From the NCBI GenBank assembly GCA_019058245.1, contig JAHPZJ010000008.1:80619-144618 (forward strand): a stretch of 64,000 bases of DNA, given 5' to 3'. The DNA comes from Promethearchaeota archaeon (GTDB lineage Archaea > Asgardarchaeota > Lokiarchaeia > Sigyniarchaeales > SOKP01). Every line of letters begins with the position of its first letter. The stretch's first letter is position 1. This document shows positions 1 to 9,834 of the stretch, one piece after another. The translations under genes and the position numbers were made by a program. The notes under the pieces were generated by a model. That model had not been told where the DNA came from, did no database searches, and saw only the letters and a list, made by a program, of their open reading frames with translations.

Positions 1-662
1 GTTCCTTCGACTTTTATTTCTCCATCAATAATGATTCCAATGATATCACATAATTCTTCAGCTGTATCGAGAAGATGAGTACAAATAAAAATCGTTTTTT
101 CAGCTTTCTTGACCAGTTGAGAAATTAAATCTTTAACCATTCTAGCTGCAGCAGGATCTAAATTTGATGTAGGCTCATCTAAAAATATTATTTCTGGATC
201 TTGAATTAAAGCAGCACATAAACAAACTTTTTGTTTCATACCTCTTGAATAACCCTCTAAAAGATCATTTTCTCGACCTTCTAAATTAAACAACTCTATT
301 AACTCATCTATTCGAGCGGAAATTACACTTTTTTGCAAATAATATAATTCTCCAATGAATTCTAAGAATTCTTTAGCAGTAAGTTTCGAATATAATCCAG
401 GGGCCTCCGGTAAAAATCCACATATCATTTTAACTTTCTGACTTTCCGCTACGATGTCATATCCTCCAACTGATGCGTTTCCTGAAGTCTTAGAAATAAT
501 AGCATTAAGCATCCTAACAGTTGTGGTTTTTCCGGCTCCGTTTGGTCCTAATAAACCATAGGTCTTTCCATAGGGGATGGTTAAATCTATTTTATTGACC
601 GCAAGAAGTTCACCAAAATTCTTGGTAAGATTTTGGGTTTTTATTGCGTATGCTTTACTCAT
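1..662 (-). CDS. ABC transporter ATP-binding protein (partial, C-terminus beyond window)
   Basis: This is the ATPase subunit of an ABC-2 type exporter; it would power export through a membrane partner not seen here. The reverse-strand translation from the ATG at 662 shows Walker A (GPNGAGKTT, about residue 38), the signature GYSRGMKQK (about residue 140) and Walker B with D-loop (IFLDEPTSNLDP). An H-loop region (FICTHLL) follows. The reading frame is still open at base 1, so about 220 residues are visible and the 3' end is missing. A GAGGT Shine-Dalgarno stretch lies 7 nt before the ATG. It is the last visible gene of a leftward cluster with two small membrane proteins upstream, so the permease is probably outside the window. 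The family call is firm; the substrate is unknown. Confidence 0.93.
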   Translation of the reverse strand, partial: MSKAYAIKTQNLTKNFGELLAVNKIDLTIPYGKTYGLLGPNGAGKTTTVRMLNAIISKTSGNASVGGYDIVAESQKVKMICGFLPEAPGLYSKLTAKEFLEFIGELYYLQKSVISARIDELIELFNLEGRENDLLEGYSRGMKQKVCLCAALIQDPEIIFLDEPTSNLDPAAARMVKDLISQLVKKAEKTIFICTHLLDTAEELCDIIGIIIDGEIKVEG

Positions 663-723
663 ATTTTTTACCTCTTTTTTTGATTAATTTTTAATTTTAT
701 TTTTTTTGTTTTTAGATTTGAAA

Positions 724-996
724 TTATAATATGTAAAGAATTAACTTCATGCCTTCTGATATTATTAGGCATGAAAGTAATAGCCATAATACTTTTTTAT
801 ATTGAAAATCTTGATCTTGTTCAGTTTTTAACCGTTGTTTAGTTTCAAAATAAATCGCTGGCATAATTATTAGAAATATTGGAATCATATCTCGGCGATC
901 AAAAATAACATTATATGTAAGTAAAAGAATACTTGCAATATCCGAAATAACCAATGCAGCAATTAAGCCCCTCTCAGTAGTGTTCAAGGTTTTCAT
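724..996 (-). CDS. Small integral membrane protein, unknown family
   Basis: This 90-residue protein has about three hydrophobic segments: residues 10-30 (LIAALVISDIASILLLTY), 37-50 and 68-90. A short charged loop (KQRLKTEQDQD) lies between the second and third. I do not recognise a family. It lies 61 nt upstream of the ABC ATPase start on the same strand and downstream of another small membrane protein, so the three may be co-transcribed. The ATG at 996 is preceded by a purine-rich AAGAGAAG. A role as an accessory or partial permease for the ABC protein is only an inference from position. Confidence 0.6.
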   Translation of the reverse strand: MKTLNTTERGLIAALVISDIASILLLTYNVIFDRRDMIPIFLIIMPAIYFETKQRLKTEQDQDFQYKKVLWLLLSCLIISEGMKLILYIL

Positions 997-1037
997 CTTC
1001 TCTTTTTTACATCTCCAATCTTTTTTTAAATTCTTAA

Positions 1038-1259
1038 TTATATTTGATTCTCCATTTCGATTTTACTATTGTTTATTTCATTAGGAATATTCCTTTCAAT
1101 TCGATATTTAATTAAAAAACCAAGATTCGTGGCTAAAGAAATTCCTAGAAACATTCCTTCTAAAAAGCTAATTAATGGTAGATCTGGCAAGAACATACTC
1201 ATTATTAGAGATATTGCTAAAGAACTTGTTCCAATGATATACATAAATTCTTTCTTCAT
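1038..1259 (-). CDS. Small membrane protein, two predicted TM helices
   Basis: The 73-residue product has two hydrophobic helices (about residues 7-23 and 28-50, the latter FLEGMFLGISLATNLGFLI), followed by a charged tail. No domain is recognised. The leftward order is this gene, another small membrane protein, then an ABC ATPase, which suggests one transcription unit. The overlapping frame on the opposite strand is a mirror of the hydrophobic codons and was not accepted. The start ATG at 1259 has no strong ribosome site. Whether it is translated is uncertain, but the two neighbouring genes of similar type support it. Confidence 0.5.
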   Translation of the reverse strand: MKKEFMYIIGTSSLAISLIMSMFLPDLPLISFLEGMFLGISLATNLGFLIKYRIERNIPNEINNSKIEMENQI

Positions 1260-1751
1260 ATTTGAGCTAACCTAAATTGAACTAATTGATATATTATAGA
1301 TTTTGTTATTTTCATTCCATAGAGACTTTCTTAAGTCTTACTAAAATAATATGAAAAGAAATATTTAAAGCTTTGTATCGCAAAGTACTTTACGATCATA
1401 ATTATAAATCTAATATAGTGAAAGGTTAATTACACATAAATCTTTAAAGATTATATTAATTATTTTGTTTTTTTTATAGGAAAATTAAATATTGAATTGA
1501 TAAATAAGTACAAACACAAAAATGAAATGCTTTTTTATTTTCTGAATTATTTCAATTTATATCATCCTAATTTATCGAAAAAATCTTTTATGGATCCAGA
1601 GAGATTTAATAAATAATATCGATAAGGTTCAAAAGCATTTTTTTAAATGAACTTTGAGAGATGAAGACATAAAAAATGGAGTTTATATCAATAAAATGAT
1701 TCATATAGATATAGATACTAATTATTATAAATCTTTAATTCAAAGTTATAA
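1260..1751. other. AT-rich divergent intergenic region
   Basis: This spacer of about 490 bp lies between the leftward membrane-protein/ABC cluster and the rightward WD40 gene, so it must hold both promoters. It is strongly AT-rich with many TATA-like stretches, none decisive. I see no ORF with coding character, no tRNA and no strong inverted repeat. Confidence 0.4.
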
Positions 1752-2669
1752 GTGATTATAAACATGGAAAGTAGTTATATCCACAGAACGATTAGGAAAA
1801 AAGAAGATGTAGGGAGACAAGGAGAAATAAATTCATTAAAATTTACGCCTGATGGGAAATATATTGTTTGTGCTTCAAAAAATTATATTGAAATATGGGA
1901 TTATGAATCTGGAAATCAAATTAGAAAAATTAAAGCAACTACAGGTACTTTTAGTTGGGTAAATGATGTTGCCGTTTCGCCTGATGGAAAATATATAATT
2001 TCTGGAATTGAGAATATTAGGACACAAGTATGGGAGTTTTTATCGGGAAATTTGGTATGGAAAGCTAAAACCGGTGGAGCCACTTTAAAGGTTGATGTTT
2101 CTACTGACGGGAAATTTGTTGTAGGTGTGAATGGGAATGCGATACGTTTATGGGAACTGGAGACAGGAGAGCTTATTGATAAATTTAAAACCCATGGTTC
2201 AAGTAGGACATTTGCACTCTCTTCAGATAATAAGTATATAGGTTATCAGAGAGGGAAAAAAGCTATTTATATATGGGATATATCAAGCAGAATTATCATA
2301 AGGGAACTTAAAACTAAAAAAATTGGGTGGGTATGGGACCTTGTTATAACTCCGGATATGAAATATGTTATTAGTGGTTCATGGAATAAACTTATACACG
2401 TTTGGGAATTTTCAACTGGTGATAAGATTACTACTCTTGAGGGTCATAAGAGTTCAGTATATTCTCTTGCGGTAACTCCCGATGGAAAATATTTAGTCAG
2501 TGGCTCAGGGGATAAAACAGTAAAGATATGGGAAGTATCTTCGCTTCAATTAATACGTACTTTAACCGAGCATAAGGGAGGAGTTTTTGCTGTTGCAAGT
2601 TCCCCTGATGGGAAATTTATTGCCAGTGGATCTACAGATCAAACTATAAAAATATGGGATCTTCCTTGA
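1752..2669 (+). CDS. WD40-repeat protein, single seven-bladed propeller
   Basis: A 305-residue cytosolic protein (no signal peptide or TM) made almost wholly of WD40 repeats. Seven repeats can be counted, each with the pattern TPDGKY..SGS.D..I.IWD; the two clearest are LAVTPDGKYLVSGSGDKTVK and VASSPDGKFIASGSTDQTIK near the C-terminus. The last repeat ends at the stop codon, and the N-terminal stretch (about 25 residues) probably supplies the closing strand. WD40 propellers are protein-interaction platforms; no partner or catalytic domain is attached. Start is GTG at 1752 or the ATG four codons later at 1764; neither has a clear Shine-Dalgarno. It is transcribed alone. Confidence 0.9.
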   Translation: MIINMESSYIHRTIRKKEDVGRQGEINSLKFTPDGKYIVCASKNYIEIWDYESGNQIRKIKATTGTFSWVNDVAVSPDGKYIISGIENIRTQVWEFLSGNLVWKAKTGGATLKVDVSTDGKFVVGVNGNAIRLWELETGELIDKFKTHGSSRTFALSSDNKYIGYQRGKKAIYIWDISSRIIIRELKTKKIGWVWDLVITPDMKYVISGSWNKLIHVWEFSTGDKITTLEGHKSSVYSLAVTPDGKYLVSGSGDKTVKIWEVSSLQLIRTLTEHKGGVFAVASSPDGKFIASGSTDQTIKIWDLP

Positions 2670-2723
2670 TACTAAGATATTTTTTGAATTAGGAATAGAT
2701 AATATGAAATCTACGATTAGAAT

Positions 2724-3314
2724 CTAAATTTTTCTACAAACTAATTCTCCTTTCCCAATAGGAACAACTAAAGCATCTACACGTTTATCAGTCAAAGCTT
2801 TATCTAACATCGGTTTTAACGTTTCATAGTGATTAATTGCATTATCCGCAATGAGAATGCCTCCTTTAACCATATTTGGTATCAACAGATCATAACAATC
2901 TCCATATACTTCTTTTTCAGCATCTAAAAAACAAAAAGATATGTTAATATAATTTGGAATGTATTCTCGAGCATCTCCTTCTATTAATTCGATAAAATCT
3001 TCTAAATTAGTTAATTTAAAAGTTTCTCGAGCCATTTTAACTTTTTCTTCTAAAATTTCAAATGTAATTATTTTATTTCCAATAAGTTTGCATGCAATAG
3101 CTATCCACATAGTAGAATATCCTGCACTAGTCCCTATTTCTAGAAACTCTCCTTTTGGAGCACTAGCAGCCAGAAGTGATAGAAATTGCCCAGTTTCGGG
3201 TGGAATTTGACGGAGTCTTTCCATTCTAGGCGTTCCATCGATTCTATCCTTTGTATCTAATTCTTCTAAATATTCCATTCGTTTTTTTATAGATTCTGGT
3301 ATATTATGGAACAT
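2724..3314 (-). CDS. Class I SAM-dependent O-methyltransferase
   Basis: A 196-residue single-domain methyltransferase of the caffeoyl-CoA/catechol O-methyltransferase-like type (Methyltransf_3/24). The SAM-binding motif I is [16 protein letters not shown] (about residues 56-71), an acidic residue ends strand 2 (ITFEILEEK), and the metal/post-motif FLDAEKEVY and [10 protein letters not shown] follow in the usual order. Length matches the family. It starts at ATG 3314 and is monocistronic, between WD40 and chemoreceptor-like genes. The methyl acceptor cannot be inferred from sequence. Confidence 0.88.
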   Translation of the reverse strand: MFHNIPESIKKRMEYLEELDTKDRIDGTPRMERLRQIPPETGQFLSLLAASAPKGEFLEIGTSAGYSTMWIAIACKLIGNKIITFEILEEKVKMARETFKLTNLEDFIELIEGDAREYIPNYINISFCFLDAEKEVYGDCYDLLIPNMVKGGILIADNAINHYETLKPMLDKALTDKRVDALVVPIGKGELVCRKI

Positions 3315-3454
3315 TTTGGATCAAAAATTTTATGTTTTTAATATATTTAATATCCAAGTTAAATTAATATAATGAAATTAATACTTGTTTAATACTTAAA
3401 CTAAAACAATAATTATATTAATAAAATGGATTAGAAATGAACTTAAAAAAGATT

Positions 3455-4579
3455 TTAGTTTAAATTTTTATTTATTGATAAAGAGCTTTTTAAACCTTCT
3501 GCTAAGCTCCCTAATTTTTGAGCTGTTGCAGATATTTCTTCCATTGACGCAGATTGTTGTTCTGCAGATGCACTAATACCTTCCATATTACTATATGTCT
3601 CATTAATTTTACTTATTACGAGAGTAATTTTTTCATTCGTATTTTTTACAGCATTTCTTGATTCTTCTGCTAACTTTCTTACCTCATCAGCGACTACAGC
3701 AAATCCACGTCCATGTTCCCCTGCTCTTCCCGCCTCTATACTAGCATTTAGTGCTAATAAATTTGTTTGATCAGAAATATTTGTAATGATATTAAGTACA
3801 GCAGAAATTTGGTCGGTTGAAACCATGATTTCTTGAGAACTGCTTGTCAATTCTTGAGTAGATGTTGCAATTTCTTCTGATGCCGCATTCACTTCACTTG
3901 CACTTGCTGCTAATTCAGTAGCCATATTTGCTGTATTTAGACTAGCAGATGAAGCAGAGTCTAGAATATTTGTAAGAATTTTGTTTGTATCTATAATTCT
4001 TTTTTCTACAATAGCCACTATACCCATTACAAGAAACGTCGTGACCATGACAACATTAATGAAATCAACAATTTGCTGACTAGTATCAGAAGGTGAGATT
4101 TCTATAATCACTGAAATAATTACATTAAATAATGCATTTGTTAAAACTAATAAAAAAAAAGCATGTAATATTGATTTTTTCCGAAGAAAGAGTCTTAATA
4201 ACATACCTATACAAACAGTCAATATAATAATAAACATAAGATAAAAAGAAAGGGTCATAGGGACTATAGCAGCAGAAGCACTATACTTTATAACCATTTT
4301 TTTAGATTTCTCTTTAATAAAAGTTTGATAATACTCTTTAACGACTGCATATATTAATATAACACTCCCAAACATAAAAAATGTCATTGCTAAAGGGGAT
4401 AGTGCTTCAGATCCACTAGCATCAATTTCTAGAGCAATAAAAATGTATCCTATCGCATTAATAATTATTGCTAGATACCAAGGAAGAAGTTCTCGTCTTT
4501 TTCTATAAGCTTGAGTGAATACAATAGATGCTAGGGACATTACAACAGCACAACCAACATTAGATACATTCATATTCAA
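3455..4579 (-). CDS. Membrane-anchored methyl-accepting chemotaxis-like signalling protein
   Basis: A 374-residue protein with about six or seven N-terminal TM helices (residues 1-205), then a cytoplasmic MCP signalling coiled coil. The highly conserved hairpin tip reads [20 protein letters not shown], followed by [17 protein letters not shown]. There is no extracellular sensor domain and no recognisable HAMP domain, so the multipass N-terminus itself may sense the stimulus. Classical MCPs control a CheA kinase through CheW; no che or archaellum gene is in this window, so the partner is elsewhere or absent. The start ATG at 4579 precedes a very hydrophobic first helix. Monocistronic. Confidence 0.88.
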   Translation of the reverse strand: MNMNVSNVGCAVVMSLASIVFTQAYRKRRELLPWYLAIIINAIGYIFIALEIDASGSEALSPLAMTFFMFGSVILIYAVVKEYYQTFIKEKSKKMVIKYSASAAIVPMTLSFYLMFIIILTVCIGMLLRLFLRKKSILHAFFLLVLTNALFNVIISVIIEISPSDTSQQIVDFINVVMVTTFLVMGIVAIVEKRIIDTNKILTNILDSASSASLNTANMATELAASASEVNAASEEIATSTQELTSSSQEIMVSTDQISAVLNIITNISDQTNLLALNASIEAGRAGEHGRGFAVVADEVRKLAEESRNAVKNTNEKITLVISKINETYSNMEGISASAEQQSASMEEISATAQKLGSLAEGLKSSLSINKNLN

Positions 4580-4723
4580 TATCGATTATTCATTTGTAAT
4601 AGATTTGTGTAAATTAATAAAATTTGACAAACTTTATTCAATTATGATAAAATTTCTATTTAAAGTTTTATTTTTACATACTATTAGTATGTTTCCTCAC
4701 AAAATAATTTATATAAAAAGTTT

Positions 4724-5560
4724 TTAGATCTTTAATCTTGTCATCTTTTCAGCAACTTGCCATAATTTTTTAGCATAATCTTTATTATAAGATTCTTCAG
4801 AAGATTCTTTAGGTTGTTTGTTAGCAAAGTAATTTCCAGTAATACCTTCTACTTCAGGTGAAGAAGCTAAATATATTGAAGTCTGAGCTCCTTCTTCTGG
4901 ACTTTTGAAAAACTTTCTTGCAAACCATTGGCTAAACTTTGATTGATCTCGACCAAGATTAGTGTTCACTATTCCGGGATGAACAGCATTCACAGTTACT
5001 CCTGTTCCTTCAATGTTCCTACTTAATTCATAAGTAAATAACATTTCCCCTAATTTTGAAGTGCCATATACTGTGAATAAACGATATTTCTTGTTTTCAC
5101 TCTGAAGATCGTCAAAATCCATTTTTGCTCTTTTATGTGCTGCTGAAGTAACATTAATAATGCGACTTGGAGCACTCTTTTTTAAAACATCAAGTAATAG
5201 ATTTGTTAATAAAAATGGGGCAAGAACATGTACAGCAAAATTCATTTCAAATCCATCAACAGATATAGTTCGCTTTTTAAGCATAACTCCTGCATTATTT
5301 ATTAACACATGTAAGTTCTGATATTTATTTGTAAATTCTGAAACCATTTTCCGAATTTCTTCTTGAGATGACAAGTCGTATAAAAGCAAGTCTATATTAT
5401 TATTTCCAGTTTCTTCAATAATTTCTTTTTGAGCTAATTCTCCTCGTTCTTTATTACGACATATCATCACTATTTTAGCATTCATTTTTGCTAAACCTTT
5501 AGCTGTAGCTTTACCAATACCAGAATTGGCTCCCGTAATCATACAAATTTTTCCTTTCAT
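4724..5560 (-). CDS. Short-chain dehydrogenase/reductase (retinol dehydrogenase-like)
   Basis: A 278-residue NAD(P)-dependent SDR. The cofactor-binding TGANSGIG motif is at residues 8-15, NNAGVM at about 88-93, the catalytic Ser in INVTSAAHKR, and the YGTSK (Tyr-x3-Lys) at about 165. The N-terminal arrangement with Arg in strand 2 (MICRNKER) favours NADPH. Overall it resembles the retinol dehydrogenase/WW-oxidoreductase branch, which is broad in substrate. It starts at ATG 5560 and stands alone. The family is firm, the substrate unknown. Confidence 0.9.
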   Translation of the reverse strand: MKGKICMITGANSGIGKATAKGLAKMNAKIVMICRNKERGELAQKEIIEETGNNNIDLLLYDLSSQEEIRKMVSEFTNKYQNLHVLINNAGVMLKKRTISVDGFEMNFAVHVLAPFLLTNLLLDVLKKSAPSRIINVTSAAHKRAKMDFDDLQSENKKYRLFTVYGTSKLGEMLFTYELSRNIEGTGVTVNAVHPGIVNTNLGRDQSKFSQWFARKFFKSPEEGAQTSIYLASSPEVEGITGNYFANKQPKESSEESYNKDYAKKLWQVAEKMTRLKI

Positions 5561-5827
5561 TCCATCACTTCATTAATATTTTATTCAATGTTCTTACTAT
5601 TTTTAGGAATTATTAAACCATTTGGTTATTTTTTAAAATCATAAGAACTTAAGTTACTAATTAAGATTCTTGTAAGATTCTTCTTAGTGTGGTAAGTTCT
5701 CTCATGTTTATTTAGTTTGGGAGATCTTGGAATAATACTTTAATAATTGTAAAATTCTAAAGGGATAGGATTTACTTTAAATCTTTTTCTTTTTTAATTA
5801 TCTATAAGAAAATTACCATTTTAAAAA

Positions 5828-7882
5828 GTGAGAAAGTGGATGCACGAAATTAAAAAAGGAATGACAAAAGAAGAAATTGAAAGCTATGTTAATTTTATTT
5901 TGGAAAATATGAATTTAGAAGAAAAGACTGCACAGATGAGTGGTTATGGATTTTTTAAGAATATAATAATGGATAGAGGAGTTGGAAAACGGGTTTACGA
6001 AGCTGCAGGTTCAGAAAAGTATAAGATTCCGCCACTTAAATTTATAGACGGTCCTCGTGGAGTTGTTATTCCTGGTTCTACATGTTTTCCTGTATCTATG
6101 GCTCGTGCTGCATCATGGGATATCAAATTAGAACATAAGATTGGTGATGTCATAGGAAAAGAAGTACGAGCTCATGGAGGTAATCTTTTTGCAGCTCCTT
6201 GTATTAACTTATTGCGACATCCTGCGTGGGGTAGAGCTCAAGAAACTTATGGGGAAGATCCGTTCTTACTTGGTGAATTTGGCATGGCCTTAATTCGTGG
6301 AGTCCAAAAACATAATGTTATGGCAACCGCTAAACATTTTGCAGCAAATAGCATTGAAAAGACTCGTTATAAAATAAATGTGAAAATGGATGAGAGAACT
6401 TTTCGTGAGATTTATCTTCCTCATTTCAAACATTGTGTTGAGGAGGGATGCGCTACAATAATGAGCGCGTATAATAAAATTCGTGGTAAATATTGTGGAC
6501 AAAATGATTATTTATTACGTGAAATTTTGAAAAAAGATTGGAATTTTCGGGGATTTGTTCATTCTGATTGGATGTTTGGAGTAAAAGATACTGTCGGTGG
6601 AATAACTGGTGGATTAGATGTTGAGATGCCTAGAGCGAAATATTTTAAATATAAAAAAATCCAAAAAGCCCTTCAAGAAGGTAAAATTTCTGAAGTTATG
6701 ATTGATGAGGCTGCTGGACGAGTTATGCGAACTATTCTCCAGTACGTCACTAGAGAAGATCCACAAGAATACGATAAGAGTTTAATAGGTTGTTTAGAAC
6801 ATCATAACGTAGCATTAGAGGCTGCTGAAAAGAGTATGGTACTTCTAAAAAATGAAAGAAATATCTTACCCTTGAACGTGGGCAAAATTAGTACTGTACT
6901 AATATTAGGAAAATATGCGAATGTGAAAAATACAGGAGATCATGGAAGTAGTAATGTAGCAGTTAAAAAAGTCGTTACTCCTTTGAAAGGTATTCACGAC
7001 TATGTAGGAAATGATATTAAGATAGTATATGATAAGACAAAAGACCCTAAGAGAGCTAAAAATAAAGCTAAAGAAGTGGATGCGGTAATAATAATTATTG
7101 GGTTAAATCATAAGGATGAAGGAGAAATGATTAAAGTATTTGGAACTGGTGGTGATCGAGATAAATTGTCCTTACATGATGAGGATATTGTACTTATTAA
7201 AGAAGTTGTTAAGGAAAACAATAATTGCGTTGTGGTTCTGATTGGAGGAAGCGCTATCACTATGGAAGAATGGAAAGAGGATGTACCTTCCATATTAATG
7301 GCCTGGTATTCAGGTGTAGAAGGAGGAAATGCTCTCGCAAAAATATTATTCGGTGATATTAATCCAAGTGGAAAATTACCTTTTACCATTCCTAAAGATC
7401 CGAAACATCTACCTTTTTTCGATAAAAATACTGATGAAATTGAATATGGATATTATCATGGTTATACGCTTTTTGATAAGAGGGGATATGAACCAGCATT
7501 TCCTTTTGGATATGGGTTAAGTTATACAACATATCATTATAGTAATTTGAATGTTGAGGTTAAGGAAGATAAATTAATAGCCAGTGTTGATGTAAAAAAT
7601 ACTGGAAAAGTTACAGGTACTGAGGTTGTTCAATTATATATAGGACTCGAAAATTCTAATATCGATCGCCCTATAAAGCTTTTAAAAGGATTCAAACGTA
7701 TACAACTACAGCCAAATGAATTGAAAAATGTAACACTTGAAATTCTAATAAAAAATCTAGCTTGGTATAACCCAGAATCAAAATCTTGGGAGATTGAAAA
7801 AATTGATTATTATCTTTTTATCGGTCCATCATCAAAAAAAGAAGATCTTTTATCTATTCAATTCAATTTAAATATAAAATAA
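5828..7882 (+). CDS. Glycoside hydrolase family 3 beta-glycosidase
   Basis: A 684-residue GH3 enzyme with the usual three parts: an N-terminal TIM barrel (about 1-310), an alpha/beta sandwich (about 345-545) and a C-terminal fibronectin-III-like domain (about 590-684). Substrate-binding KFIDGPRGVV, the conserved KHF (ATAKHFAANS) and the nucleophile Asp in HSDWMFG are visible. There is no signal peptide, so it should act on imported or internal beta-glucosides or similar. Start is GTG at 5828; an ATG follows four codons later. It is monocistronic. The family is firm, while the exact sugar specificity (glucosidase, xylosidase) is not visible. Confidence 0.93.
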   Translation: MRKWMHEIKKGMTKEEIESYVNFILENMNLEEKTAQMSGYGFFKNIIMDRGVGKRVYEAAGSEKYKIPPLKFIDGPRGVVIPGSTCFPVSMARAASWDIKLEHKIGDVIGKEVRAHGGNLFAAPCINLLRHPAWGRAQETYGEDPFLLGEFGMALIRGVQKHNVMATAKHFAANSIEKTRYKINVKMDERTFREIYLPHFKHCVEEGCATIMSAYNKIRGKYCGQNDYLLREILKKDWNFRGFVHSDWMFGVKDTVGGITGGLDVEMPRAKYFKYKKIQKALQEGKISEVMIDEAAGRVMRTILQYVTREDPQEYDKSLIGCLEHHNVALEAAEKSMVLLKNERNILPLNVGKISTVLILGKYANVKNTGDHGSSNVAVKKVVTPLKGIHDYVGNDIKIVYDKTKDPKRAKNKAKEVDAVIIIIGLNHKDEGEMIKVFGTGGDRDKLSLHDEDIVLIKEVVKENNNCVVVLIGGSAITMEEWKEDVPSILMAWYSGVEGGNALAKILFGDINPSGKLPFTIPKDPKHLPFFDKNTDEIEYGYYHGYTLFDKRGYEPAFPFGYGLSYTTYHYSNLNVEVKEDKLIASVDVKNTGKVTGTEVVQLYIGLENSNIDRPIKLLKGFKRIQLQPNELKNVTLEILIKNLAWYNPESKSWEIEKIDYYLFIGPSSKKEDLLSIQFNLNIK

Positions 7883-8217
7883 TATATTTTACCAATTATA
7901 TTTTTAAAATACTTTATCTTTTTCCAAATTCTAAAGGTTTATATAATGTTGATATAAAAATTAAAGCCTTAAAACTTTATTCGATTGTAGTGAAGTATAA
8001 TACATCAATCAGGATGAGACTAAGGAAAAACATGGGATCTACTACTAGAGACGCCAGATATTTAATTCAAGAGATTTAATTAGTTAATTTGCTGTTTTTT
8101 TATAAAATTTCCAAAGATTGAGAAAAATAAAGCTTTTTCAAAACTAAAATTTTAAATTTAAGAAGTTTATCATGCATTCAATAAATGTAACCATTTTAAT
8201 TTTACCTTGGAATTTTT
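7883..8217. other. Intergenic region with a possible 21-aa micro-ORF
   Basis: About 335 bp between the GH3 and GTPase genes. It contains one short frame at 8013-8078 (ATG after an AGG, encoding 21 residues rich in Arg), which may be a gene relic or chance. The part around 8010-8060 is less AT-rich than its surroundings, but no stable fold is obvious. T-rich stretches just after 7882 may serve as archaeal termination signal. Confidence 0.25.
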
Positions 8218-8772
8218 ATGAGAACCTCTCACGATTTTTTATTTAAGGTTTCTGTTATAGGAGATGGGAGAGTAGGAAAGACTTCTTTAATAAAAAGATT
8301 TACGAAAGGCAATTTTGATACGAATTATGCAATTACAATCGGTGCTCAATTTTCTGAATATAAACAGGTGATTGAGGGAGATAAAATTACTCTATTTTTT
8401 TGGGATATCGCTGGACAAGACTGTTTTCATTTTGTACGTCCTTCATTTTATGTCAAAAGTCATGCTGCTATAATCGTTTATAGTTTAGAAACAAATAAAT
8501 TTGGAAAACAAAGTTATAGAAATATTTTAAATTGGTATAGAGAAATAAAACAATTTTGTGGAGATATTCCTATAGTTCTATTTGCAAATAAAGCAGATTT
8601 AATTAAAGAGAAGAACTTGAATAAAGCAAAAATTCAAAGTTTAATTGATAATTTGGATTTATGGAACTATTATATTACATCAGCTAAATCAGGCAAAGGA
8701 GTTCCTCATGCATTTAATAGTCTAATAGAGAATTTATACCATCAATATATCTCAATAACTACAAATCATTAG
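8218..8772 (+). CDS. Ras/Rab-like small GTPase
   Basis: A 184-residue single-domain small GTPase of the kind expanded in Asgard archaea. All G-boxes are present in order: G1 GDGRVGKTS (residues 14-22), switch I Thr in TIGAQF, G3 WDIAGQD with the hydrolytic Gln kept, G4 NKAD (about 127) and G5 TSAKSGKG. The C-terminus (YISITTNH) has no cysteine, so it cannot be prenylated like eukaryotic Rabs and is probably soluble or held by partners. Starts at ATG 8218. No GAP or GEF is adjacent; a roadblock-like candidate lies far away at 57.8 kb. Confidence 0.95.
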   Translation: MRTSHDFLFKVSVIGDGRVGKTSLIKRFTKGNFDTNYAITIGAQFSEYKQVIEGDKITLFFWDIAGQDCFHFVRPSFYVKSHAAIIVYSLETNKFGKQSYRNILNWYREIKQFCGDIPIVLFANKADLIKEKNLNKAKIQSLIDNLDLWNYYITSAKSGKGVPHAFNSLIENLYHQYISITTNH

Positions 8773-8872
8773 ATTAATGACCAAGAAAAAATAATCCTTT
8801 TGAAAAATAAATAATATCTTTTATATAATAAACATAATTTTAGACTTAATTTAAAAAAAGGTAGAGTTTTGA

Positions 8873-9769
8873 ATGAAACTATTACGTACACCTGAAGAAA
8901 GATTTAAAAATCTCCCTGATTTTCTATTCAAACCTAATTATAGAGAAATTGATGGAATTCGAATTCATTTTGTAGATGAAGGTCCTAAAGATACTGAAGT
9001 AATTCTATTAATGCATGGTGAGCCATCATGGTCATTCCTATATCGACATATGATTCCAATATTACTTAAAGCAGGTTATAGAACAATAGCACCAGATTTA
9101 GTTGGGTTTGGGCGATCCGATAAACCAGCTGAACAAAGTGCCCATACTTATCATAAACATGTAGAATGGATCACAAAATTAGTGAAAGGACTTGATCTTA
9201 ATAATATTACTTTATTCTGCCAAGATTGGGGATCGTTAATTGGGTTAAGAGTCGCTATTGAAAATCAAGAACGTTTTAATAGGATATTACTATCAAATGG
9301 AGGATTACCTACTGGAGAACAGAAAATGAGTGAAGCATTCTTCGCATGGCAAGAATCCTCTAAAACGAGACCATTATTTTCTTGTGGGGAGATAGTACAA
9401 CAAGCAACTGTAACAAAACTAACTGAAAACGAGATAAGTGCATATGATGCGCCATTTCCAGATGCAACCTTCCAAGCGGGTCCTAGAATTATGCCCTCAT
9501 TGGTTCCAACCACTAAGAATGATCCAGAACATGAGGCTAATAAAAAAGCATGGGAAGGGTTCTTTCAATGGAAGAAACCATTTTTGACAGCTTTCGCTGA
9601 CAATGATCCAATAACAAGAGGAGGAGACAGATATTGGCAAGAGAAAGTTCCAGGTGCTCAGGGACAAAATCATACTATAATTAAAAATGCTGGACATTTT
9701 GTTCAAGAAGATAAAGGCCCTGAATTGGCAAATCTTATTGTAGAATTCATAAGCAAAAATCCGCTCTAG
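8873..9769 (+). CDS. Haloalkane dehalogenase-like alpha/beta hydrolase
   Basis: A 298-residue alpha/beta hydrolase that follows the HLD-I (DhlA-type) pattern: oxyanion region HGEPSWSFLYR, nucleophile elbow CQDWGS in which Asp is nucleophile and the next Trp binds halide, a possible acid Asp in FADNDPITRG, and the catalytic His in NAGHFVQED. The HGEPSW and QDWG pairing is diagnostic at family level for haloalkane dehalogenases; epoxide hydrolases usually have a different oxyanion motif. The second halide-stabilising residue in the cap cannot be placed by eye. No signal peptide. Start ATG 8873. True dehalogenase activity is likely but unproven. Confidence 0.82.
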   Translation: MKLLRTPEERFKNLPDFLFKPNYREIDGIRIHFVDEGPKDTEVILLMHGEPSWSFLYRHMIPILLKAGYRTIAPDLVGFGRSDKPAEQSAHTYHKHVEWITKLVKGLDLNNITLFCQDWGSLIGLRVAIENQERFNRILLSNGGLPTGEQKMSEAFFAWQESSKTRPLFSCGEIVQQATVTKLTENEISAYDAPFPDATFQAGPRIMPSLVPTTKNDPEHEANKKAWEGFFQWKKPFLTAFADNDPITRGGDRYWQEKVPGAQGQNHTIIKNAGHFVQEDKGPELANLIVEFISKNPL

Positions 9770-9834
9770 AATTTTAGTTATTTTTGACTATATCCTCTCT
9801 GTTATTGTAAGGTTACGTTTTATTCTTTTTTTTT

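Noticed and set aside
1069..1275. Forward-strand frame across the small membrane-protein gene
   Set aside because: It is the antisense of the hydrophobic reverse gene; its content is a mirror of AT-rich codons with no ribosome site or domain.
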